From assembly GCA_904502075.1 (NCBI GenBank), contig CAJGDL010000015.1:1-19033 (forward strand): a stretch of 19,033 nucleotides of DNA, in the 5' to 3' direction. The notes beneath the pieces were generated by a model, which saw only the letters and a list, made by a program, of their open reading frames with translations, did no database searches and was not told the origin of the DNA. The stretch comes from an uncultured Alistipes sp. (GTDB taxonomy: Bacteria; Bacteroidota; Bacteroidia; Bacteroidales; Rikenellaceae). The position numbers and the translations under genes are program-made. Below are positions 14,795 through 19,033 of this stretch, piece by piece; position 1 is the stretch's first letter; each line of letters starts with the position of its first letter.

Positions 14795-14865
14795 TGCGAC
14801 CCCGTCTTGCACACATTATAAGGAATGAAGTTGAAATATAGAGTAAAGTATAGAGAGAATTAGCA

Positions 14866-16086
14866 ATGGAGAAATTTCAGTTTAATACGATCGAGGAGGC
14901 GGCCGAGGCGTTGCGCCGCGGAGAGAACATTGTGGTGATCGACGATCCCGATCGTGAGAATGAGGGCGACCTGGTCTGCGCGGCCGAGTTTGCTACGACC
15001 GAGAATGTCAACTTCATGGCTTGCCATGCCAAGGGGTTGATCTGCATGCCCATGAGCCGCGAGTTGTGTGAGAAACTCGACCTGAAGCAGATGGTGGTGG
15101 AGAATACCGACAACCACTCGACGGCCTTCACCGTTTCGATCGACCATGTGGAGACCACGACGGGAATCTCGGCCGTGGAGCGTTCGATCACGGCCATGAA
15201 GTGTGTGGAGGAGGGGGCAAAGCCCCGCGACTTCCGCCGTCCGGGCCACATGTTTCCTCTTCAAGCCCGCGACGGGGGTGTGCTGGTGCGTACCGGCCAC
15301 ACCGAGGCCACGGTCGACCTGATGCGTATTGCCGGACTGAAGGAGTGCGGCCTCTGCTGCGAGATCATGCGCGAGGATGGTACGATGATGCGTACCACGG
15401 AGCTTATCGAGTTTGCCAAGAAGCATAAACTTTGCATTACCACGGTAGCCGACCTGATCGCCTACCGCCGCCATACGGAGCGATTGGTGGAGCGTGTCAC
15501 GGAGGCCGAGATGCCCACCCGCTACGGCCGCTTCCGCGCCTACGGCTATGTGAACAAGATCACGGGAGAGCACCATGTGGCCTTGGTGAAGGGCGATGTG
15601 GCCACCTCGGAGCCTGTATTGTGTCGTGTCCACTCGGAGTGCTTGACGGGTGATGCCTTCGGTTCGTTGCGCTGCGATTGCGGCGAGCAGTTGGCCGAGG
15701 CGTTGCGCCGCATCGAGAAGGAGGGGCGCGGCGTGGTGGTCTACCTGCGTCAGGAGGGCCGCGGCATCGGCCTGATCAACAAACTCCGCGCCTACCACCT
15801 GCAGGACGAGGGGCTCGATACGGTGGAGGCCAACCTGGCCCTGGGCTTCGAGGCCGACCTGCGCGAATATGGCACGGGGGCCGAGATCCTGGCCGATCTG
15901 GGTCTCAAGAAACTTGTCCTGATGACCAATAACCCGATGAAGATCAAGGGGCTGGATGGCTATGGGCTGGAGATCGTAGGTCGCGAGCCGATCGAGATGA
16001 GCTGCAAGGAGGAGAATGCCTTCTATATGCAGACCAAGTGCAAAAAGATGGGCCACCTGCTCCACCTGGAGGAGAACGAGAAGTAA
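14866..16086 (+). CDS. ribBA: Bifunctional DHBP synthase / GTP cyclohydrolase II
   Basis: This fusion supplies both branches of riboflavin synthesis. The N-terminal half (about 1-203) makes 3,4-dihydroxy-2-butanone 4-phosphate from ribulose 5-phosphate. The C-terminal half opens GTP. The first half has the acidic metal loop DDPDRENEGD (26-35), RPGHMFPL (125-132) and HTEATVDL (145-152). The second has the zinc cysteines in CLTGDAFGSLRCDC (Cys259, Cys270, Cys272), RQEGRGIGL (295-303) and MTNNPMK (353-359). Both active sites look intact, and the 406 residues fit the family. The gap after ribE is 71 bases and contains two TATAGAG copies (14837-14843, 14849-14855), with no clear promoter or terminator, so the operon probably continues through it. 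Confidence 0.97.
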   Translation: MEKFQFNTIEEAAEALRRGENIVVIDDPDRENEGDLVCAAEFATTENVNFMACHAKGLICMPMSRELCEKLDLKQMVVENTDNHSTAFTVSIDHVETTTGISAVERSITAMKCVEEGAKPRDFRRPGHMFPLQARDGGVLVRTGHTEATVDLMRIAGLKECGLCCEIMREDGTMMRTTELIEFAKKHKLCITTVADLIAYRRHTERLVERVTEAEMPTRYGRFRAYGYVNKITGEHHVALVKGDVATSEPVLCRVHSECLTGDAFGSLRCDCGEQLAEALRRIEKEGRGVVVYLRQEGRGIGLINKLRAYHLQDEGLDTVEANLALGFEADLREYGTGAEILADLGLKKLVLMTNNPMKIKGLDGYGLEIVGREPIEMSCKEENAFYMQTKCKKMGHLLHLEENEK

Positions 16087-16112
16087 ATCAAAATTTAAAA
16101 TAAGAGAAAACC

Positions 16113-16574
16113 ATGAATGTAATTGAAGGAAAATTGCTGGCCGAGGGTCAGAAGATCGGTATTGTAGCGGCTCGTTTCAACGATTTTATCACGGGCAAGC
16201 TGCTCGAGGGGGCTGTAGATGCTTTTGTGCGCCACGGAGGCGATAAGGAGAACCTTGCGGTGGCCTATGTTCCCGGAGCTTTCGAGATTCCGTTGGCCGC
16301 GAAGAAGATGGCACAGAGTGGCAAGTATGATGCCGTGTTGTGCCTGGGTGCCGTGATCCGCGGTGCCACGCCCCACTTCGATATGGTGGCCAACGAGGCG
16401 ACGAAGGGGGTGGCCCATGTGGGCTTGGAGACGGGAGTGCCGGTGATCTTCGGCATCCTCACGACCGACTCGATCGAGCAGGCCGTGGAGCGTGCCGGCA
16501 CGAAGAGCGGCAACAAGGGCTTCGACACGATGAACACCGCCATCGAAATGGTCAACCTCCTCAAGCAATTCTAA
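16113..16574 (+). CDS. ribH: 6,7-dimethyl-8-ribityllumazine synthase
   Basis: RibH condenses the RibB product with the pyrimidine from RibD to make the substrate of RibE. The 153 residues carry the full set of motifs: ARFNDFI (20-26), PGAFEIP (54-60), GAVIRGATPHFDMVANE (79-95) with the catalytic His88, and GILTTDSIEQAVERAGTKSG (114-133). The protein usually assembles into a 60-subunit icosahedral shell or smaller pentamers. The start lies 26 bases after ribBA, and a strong terminator follows 24 bases after its stop, which makes it the last gene of the riboflavin operon. Confidence 0.97.
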   Translation: MNVIEGKLLAEGQKIGIVAARFNDFITGKLLEGAVDAFVRHGGDKENLAVAYVPGAFEIPLAAKKMAQSGKYDAVLCLGAVIRGATPHFDMVANEATKGVAHVGLETGVPVIFGILTTDSIEQAVERAGTKSGNKGFDTMNTAIEMVNLLKQF

Positions 16575-16598
16575 TCGACAAGGAGACAACTAAAGAGA

Positions 16599-16633
16599 GG
16601 GCTGCTTGACCGTTTGGTTTAGCAGCCCTTTTT
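16599..16633 (+). terminator. Terminator of the riboflavin operon
   Basis: GGGCTGCT (16599-16606) pairs perfectly with AGCAGCCC (16621-16628), with a possible inner ACC/GGT pair. Five T residues follow (16629-16633). Confidence 0.9.
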
Positions 16634-16683
16634 GCCCGATAAGCCCAATTTATAGCATTATCAGAAACTTCGATTGAAAACCA

Positions 16684-16715
16684 TTGCTTTTAGGTATTGC
16701 GTTGTATTATCTTTG
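16684..16715 (+). promoter_or_regulatory. Promoter of the desulfoferrodoxin-ferritin unit
   Basis: TTG (16684-16686) and TATCTTTG (16708-16715) match the Bacteroidota -33 and -7 elements with a 21-base spacer. The implied start near 16719 gives a leader of about 90-100 bases, long for this window. Confidence 0.75.
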
Positions 16716-16735
16716 CAGTAGGAAAAACAAGATAA

Positions 16736-16765
16736 GGGGCTCGATCCCGAAAAGAGGGGAGCTCC
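16736..16765 (+). promoter_or_regulatory. Hairpin in the desulfoferrodoxin leader
   Basis: GGGGCTC (16736-16742) can pair with GAGCTCC (16759-16765) over seven positions, one of them a G-U wobble, leaving a 16-base loop. It lies about 17 bases after the expected transcript start. No T-run follows, so it is not a terminator. It may stabilise the mRNA or be accidental. Confidence 0.35.
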
Positions 16766-16809
16766 GAAATGTGAGAACAAAAACAAAAAGTAGATAACAA
16801 CCTAAAAAA

Positions 16810-17193
16810 ATGAAAATTATGGCAACGAAGTTTTATAAGTGCCGCCACTGCGGTAATGTGATTGAGAAGGTAGTAGATTCGAAGGTGCCCGTGGTATGCT
16901 GCGGCGAGAAGATGGAGGAGCTGATCCCCAACACGGTGGATGCCAGCGGTGAGAAGCACCTGCCCGTGGTGACGCGCCTTGACGAGAAGACCATCAAGGT
17001 CGAGGTCGGCAGTGTCGCCCACCCGATGCTCGAGGAGCACCACATCGCCTTTATCTATGTGGAGACCGATCGCGGTGGTATTCGCGTAAACCTGAGCGAT
17101 AAGCCTGAGGCGGTGATCTGCCATGGCGATGCCAAGCCCCTGGCGGTCTACGAGTACTGCAACCTGCATGGCCTGTGGAAGACGGAGCTTTAG
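16810..17193 (+). CDS. dfx: Desulfoferrodoxin (two-iron superoxide reductase)
   Basis: This cytosolic enzyme reduces superoxide to hydrogen peroxide without releasing oxygen, a typical defence of anaerobes. The 127 residues include both iron sites of a class I (2Fe) enzyme. Centre I is the desulforedoxin-like Cys4 site (Cys11, Cys14, Cys30, Cys31). Centre II, where superoxide reacts, has His50, His71, His77, His120 and Cys117, with the catalytic Glu48-Lys49 pair intact. Two in-frame starts exist, ATG at 16810 and ATG at 16819; the second gives MATKFYKCRHCG, closer to known N-termini. It has its own promoter. The ferritin gene follows 68 bases later with no terminator between, so the pair is probably co-transcribed. 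The electron donor is not encoded here. Confidence 0.96.
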   Translation: MKIMATKFYKCRHCGNVIEKVVDSKVPVVCCGEKMEELIPNTVDASGEKHLPVVTRLDEKTIKVEVGSVAHPMLEEHHIAFIYVETDRGGIRVNLSDKPEAVICHGDAKPLAVYEYCNLHGLWKTEL

Positions 17194-17261
17194 CTCCTCT
17201 TCCGCCCCCCAAAGCCTACAACGCAAACAAACTATTTCAAAACCCAAAAATTTTTACCATT

Positions 17262-17786
17262 ATGTTAAGCCCCAAGTTACATGCTGCTATCAATGAGCAG
17301 ATCAATGCCGAGCTGTGGTCGGCCTACCTCTACCTTTCGATGTCGCTCGATGCCGAGAACAAAGGCTTGAAAGGGGTGGCCAATTGGTTCTATGTTCAGT
17401 GGCTCGAGGAGCAGGATCACGCTCGTATTCTGATGAACTACCTCTCGTCGCGCGACTGCAAGGTGGAGCTGAAACCCATTGCCGAGGTGCGCACGCAGTG
17501 GAATTCGGTACTCGAAATGTATCAGGAGACCCTGAAGCACGAGCGAGTGGTGACGGGCTTGATCAACAACCTGGCTGCCATCGCTATGGAGGATCGTGAT
17601 TTCGCCTCGTCCAATATGCTGGTTTGGTTTGTCAACGAGCAGGTAGAGGAGGAGGAGTCGGCCCGCGATATGATCTTCGCCGTGGAGTCCGTCGAGGGGG
17701 ATAAGTACGGCATGTACCAACTCGACAAGGAGCTCGCTGCACGCACCTACACGCAGGCTTCGCCCCTTGCCGCTTCGGCCGAATAG
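17262..17786 (+). CDS. ftnA: Bacterial non-haem ferritin
   Basis: Ferritin oxidises Fe(II) and stores iron inside a 24-subunit shell. All ferroxidase-site residues known from E. coli FtnA are present at the same numbers: Glu17, Glu50, His53, Glu94, Gln127 and Glu130. The 174 residues form the four-helix ferritin core with a short C-terminal tail. I chose the ATG at 17262, which gives MLSPKLHAAINEQINAE. A longer frame from 17175 would overlap desulfoferrodoxin and adds a non-family, Pro-rich extension. It follows desulfoferrodoxin and precedes a strong terminator. Storing iron while the neighbour removes superoxide would limit Fenton chemistry, since superoxide reductase itself makes peroxide. 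Confidence 0.96.
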   Translation: MLSPKLHAAINEQINAELWSAYLYLSMSLDAENKGLKGVANWFYVQWLEEQDHARILMNYLSSRDCKVELKPIAEVRTQWNSVLEMYQETLKHERVVTGLINNLAAIAMEDRDFASSNMLVWFVNEQVEEEESARDMIFAVESVEGDKYGMYQLDKELAARTYTQASPLAASAE

Positions 17787-17811
17787 ACAACACAAACACA
17801 GTTTATTTTCG

Positions 17812-17843
17812 CTCCCCGATCGCATCTGGTCGGGGAGTTTTTT
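17812..17843 (+). terminator. Terminator after ferritin
   Basis: CTCCCCGATC (17812-17821) pairs with GGTCGGGGAG (17828-17837) over 10 bp including one wobble, with a six-base loop. Six T residues follow (17838-17843). Confidence 0.92.
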
Positions 17844-17876
17844 GTCCCCCTCGGCGATGCGCGTTGTGCCCCTCCC

Positions 17877-17911
17877 CTAAAAATGAGGGCACGGGGATTT
17901 CCCGTGCCCTC
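17877..17911 (-). terminator. Terminator after the 45-codon gene
   Basis: GAGGGCACGGG (17885-17895) and CCCGTGCCCTC (17901-17911) form a perfect 11-bp stem with a 5-base loop. On the minus strand it is followed by ATTTTTAGG; on the plus strand no T-run follows. It is therefore oriented to end leftward transcription, which here can only come from the small gene at 17969-18106. Confidence 0.8.
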
Positions 17912-17968
17912 GGCATCAAAAAATTAACCATTAAAAAAACGAATGAGTCAACCCAAAACCTCACCGTT

Positions 17969-18106
17969 TTATCTGGGGCGGAGCAGGTCGCGCAGGTAGC
18001 AGTCCAGGTAGAGTAGGTCAGTCTCCCCGCAGATCACCTCGTTGAAAAAAAGCTCCTCGTCCGATAAATTGTTCGATGCACAGGTGTCCATTTCCTCCAT
18101 AGGCAT
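17969..18106 (-). CDS. Small acidic protein of unknown function (45 residues)
   Basis: The minus strand has an ATG at 18106 and a TAA at 17969-17971, giving 45 residues with a compact acidic, leucine-rich core (LSDEELFFNEVICGETDLL, then YLDCYLRDLLRP). It has cysteines at 9, 26 and 36, and no signal peptide or membrane segment. Further in-frame ATGs (residues 3 and 6) could be the start. An in-frame stop lies just upstream, so it cannot be longer. A perfect terminator hairpin correctly oriented for this strand follows 58 bases after its stop, which is the main support for a real transcription unit. The only promoter-like sequence is weak (TATGGTTG at 18138-18145). I do not recognise a family. 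It could instead be the remnant of a larger gene. Confidence 0.5.
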   Translation of the reverse strand: MPMEEMDTCASNNLSDEELFFNEVICGETDLLYLDCYLRDLLRPR

Positions 18107-18212
18107 TTGGTTTAAAGTCTATTGTTTGCTCTTCTTTCAACCATAAAACGGCTGCCCCTTTCAGAATATTGCATGAGGGACGAAATTTTTTGTGTCTGGA
18201 GAGGGGCTTCCT

Positions 18213-18257
18213 GGTTGGCTTTGCGGTTGGATTTGCAGATGGTTTGGCGGTTGGTTA
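18213..18257. repeat. 12-base imperfect tandem repeat
   Basis: Units GGTTGGCTTTGC (18213-18224), GGTTGGATTTGC (18225-18236) and AGATGGTTTGGC (18237-18248) are followed by a partial GGTTGGTTA (18249-18257). The 12-base period equals four codons, so it could be a trace of coding repeats, but no credible frame is seen. Confidence 0.6.
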
Positions 18258-18422
18258 CTTCGCACGCTTGTCGGCGTGCTTCGTTTACGCCTTCCGCTCG
18301 GGAATTCTTCGTAGGGTGAGCACAAGCATTATTTGACGGCGGGATTGACTTCGCTATCGCTCGTCTTTCACTGCGTCGGCTCGGCGATAACACGGCAGGC
18401 GTAATTGGAGCGAAGCGACAAG

Positions 18423-18453
18423 TCCCCCTTTGACAAAGGGGGATTTAGGGGGA
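18423..18453. repeat. Dispersed-repeat-like inverted repeat
   Basis: CCCCCTTTG (18424-18432) and CAAAGGGGG (18434-18442) form a perfect 9-bp inverted repeat around one base, and GATTTAGGGGGA follows at once. I recall strings of this form as dispersed intergenic repeats in several bacteria, but I cannot check copy number here. Confidence 0.5.
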
Positions 18454-18465
18454 ATGTCAATACTT

Positions 18466-18513
18466 AATCACAAAGAAGAGGAGTCAAAATCTTGACTCCT
18501 CTTCTTTGTGATT
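18466..18513 (-). terminator. 22-bp perfect hairpin overlapping the tRNA 3' end
   Basis: Bases 18466-18487 are the exact reverse complement of 18492-18513, with a four-base loop. It lies where a terminator for tRNA-Arg is expected, but no T-run follows on the minus strand. Its first five transcribed bases are the last five of the tRNA (18509-18513), so the hairpin and the mature acceptor stem exclude each other. Confidence 0.6.
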
Positions 18514-18582
18514 CCGGAGCGGTTCGAACGCTCGACCCACAGCTTAGAAGGCTGTTGCTCTATCCAACTGAGCTACGGAACC
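18509..18582 (-). tRNA. tRNA-Arg, anticodon UCU
   Basis: The minus strand folds into a complete 74-base cloverleaf. The acceptor is GGTTCCG/CGGAATC (one G-U) with discriminator A. The D-arm is GCTC...GAGC with AGTTGGATA. The anticodon stem is ACAGC/GCTGT with loop CTTCTAA (anticodon TCT, reading AGA). The T-arm is GAGCG-TTCGAAC-CGCTC. CCA is not encoded, as the next bases are CAA. It has its own promoter at 18617-18647. Confidence 0.96.
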
Positions 18583-18592
18583 ATCCTTGGTT

Positions 18593-18606
18593 GTGCGCAT
18601 GCGCAC
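18593..18606. promoter_or_regulatory. Perfect 14-base palindrome in the tRNA leader
   Basis: GTGCGCATGCGCAC is its own reverse complement. It lies between the expected transcript start (about 18613) and the tRNA 5' end (18582). It could be a protein-binding site or a processing signal; no function is known to me. Confidence 0.4.
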
Positions 18607-18616
18607 TAAAGCGGTG

Positions 18617-18647
18617 CAAAAGTAATAACTTTTTGGCGGAAAAGCAA
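18617..18647 (-). promoter_or_regulatory. Promoter of tRNA-Arg
   Basis: On the minus strand TACTTTTG (18617-18624) fits TAnnTTTG, and TTG (18645-18647) lies 20 bases upstream. The implied leader before the tRNA is about 31 bases. Confidence 0.7.
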
Positions 18648-18658
18648 AAAACGATGGG

Positions 18659-18691
18659 AAAAACTTCTCGCCCGACCCTCCTCGGGGGCGA
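18659..18691 (-). terminator. Terminator after the threonine aldolase gene
   Basis: On the minus strand TCGCCC-cc-GA (18682-18691) pairs with TCGGGCGA (18668-18675), an 8-bp stem with a two-base bulge, followed by GAAGTTTTT. It begins 3 bases after the stop codon of the leftward aldolase gene. Confidence 0.75.
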
Positions 18692-18693
18692 AA

Positions 18694-19033
18694 TTACCGC
18701 TCGCGAGCGACCAATTCCACCAGCCGATCCACATCCTCGGGGCGTGTAGCCCAGCTCGTTACGAGGCGAATGGTGCTCTCGCTCTCGCCGCGCGGGCCCC
18801 AATAGTCGAAGGCAACCTCTTGGGCCAGGCGGTCGATCAGCGCGTTGGGCAGGCGGAAGAATTGTTGGTTGGTGGGGGAGTCGATGGCAGCCGCATAACC
18901 TGCGCGGGCAAAGGCATCGCGGATGCGCCGAGCCTCCCGCACGGCATGGCGGCCGATCTTTAGGTAGAGTTCATCGGTAAAGAGGGCCGAAAACTGCACG
19001 CCGAGCAGGCGACCCTTGGCCAAGAGAGCTCCG
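18694..19033 (-). CDS. ltaE: Low-specificity L-threonine aldolase, C-terminal part (partial)
   Basis: The leftward frame enters from the right edge and stops at TAA (18694-18696), giving the last 112 residues. They contain AKGRLLGVQFSALFTD, DSPTNQQFFRLP and ESTIRLVTSWATRPEDVDRL, the C-terminal domain of fold-type I PLP-dependent threonine aldolases that cleave L-threonine or L-allo-threonine to glycine and acetaldehyde. The PLP-binding lysine lies upstream, outside the window, so activity cannot be judged. A terminator hairpin follows directly. The tRNA-Arg gene is on the same strand downstream and has its own promoter. Confidence 0.88.
   Translation of the reverse strand, partial: GALLAKGRLLGVQFSALFTDELYLKIGRHAVREARRIRDAFARAGYAAAIDSPTNQQFFRLPNALIDRLAQEVAFDYWGPRGESESTIRLVTSWATRPEDVDRLVELVARER

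Larger units (their letters stand above)
18107..18508. other. About 400 bases without a gene, rich in short repeats
   Basis: I see no convincing protein gene. A 93-codon minus-strand frame (18112-18393) is open but rich in Arg, Ala, Asn and Ser, with no domain. It ends 5 bases before the small gene and overlaps low-complexity DNA. The region holds a 12-base tandem repeat (18213-18257), a GCACGC/GCGTGC inverted repeat (18262-18279), a TATCGC/GCGATA pair around 18350-18390, an inverted repeat CCCCCTTTG-A-CAAAGGGGG (18424-18442) and the hairpin next to the tRNA. This is the pattern of degraded mobile or repetitive DNA next to a tRNA gene. Confidence 0.5.

Noticed and set aside
14860..16065. 401-codon minus-strand frame opposite ribBA
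   Set aside because: The same antisense effect; ribBA on the plus strand has every catalytic motif.
17175..17261. Longer ferritin start, adding 29 residues
   Set aside because: It overlaps desulfoferrodoxin, and ferroxidase numbering fits E. coli FtnA exactly only from the ATG at 17262.
17941..18000. Short plus-strand frame starting at ATG 17944
   Set aside because: It stops after 18 codons and is antisense to the end of the better supported small gene, although the A-rich sequence before it resembles a Bacteroidota leader.
18213..18257. Possible CRISPR-like array in the tandem repeat
   Set aside because: Units are 12 bases with no spacers, and no cas gene is present.
18112..18393. 93-codon minus-strand frame upstream of the small gene
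   Set aside because: It spans the 12-base tandem repeat and low-complexity DNA, and is rich in Arg/Asn/Ser without a domain or promoter. It ends 5 bases before the small gene, so expression data could revive it.

Overview
The window is a gene-dense, G+C-rich stretch of a Bacteroidota chromosome, most likely an Alistipes-like member of the Rikenellaceae. The phylum call rests on repeated promoters of the Bacteroidota type (a TAnnTTTG -7 box, often with TTG about 20 bases upstream), the lack of clear Shine-Dalgarno sequences, a DUF4491 protein and a carboxypeptidase-regulatory/plug/barrel outer-membrane protein. The genus is a guess from composition and gene content.

Left part, rightward: the tail of an unidentified gene, a 324-base gap, rpe (ribulose-phosphate epimerase), then a tight cluster of an ABC-F ATPase, rlmB (23S rRNA methyltransferase), a YgjP/DUF45 metallopeptidase-like protein and a GNAT acetyltransferase. 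A very strong two-way hairpin separates this cluster from a leftward block: a second ABC-F ATPase with DUF4491 upstream of it, then smpB-tsaB, then a 789-residue outer-membrane barrel protein. Much of this part concerns translation: ribosome-bound ATPases, rRNA methylation, t6A tRNA modification and trans-translation.

Middle: a 436-base A+T-rich region between the outer-membrane gene (leftward) and rmuC (rightward) holds both promoters, a perfect 16-base palindrome and two near-identical inverted repeats, one next to each promoter. After rmuC comes a complete riboflavin operon, ribD-ribE-ribBA-ribH. It is led by an FMN riboswitch with an unusually long expression platform ending in a strong intrinsic terminator. 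The operon can make riboflavin from GTP and ribulose 5-phosphate, the latter being the substrate of rpe at the left end.

Right part: desulfoferrodoxin (superoxide reductase) and a bacterial ferritin form an oxygen- and iron-defence pair with its own promoter and terminator. On the other strand lies a 45-codon gene of unknown function with its own terminator. Next is a roughly 400-base gene-free region rich in short repeats, then tRNA-Arg(UCU) with a 22-bp hairpin that overlaps its 3' end, and the C-terminal part of a threonine aldolase gene that runs off the window. I see no transposase, phage gene, CRISPR array or defence system. The least explained items are the riboswitch expression platform, the paired inverted repeats, the small gene and the repeat region beside the tRNA.
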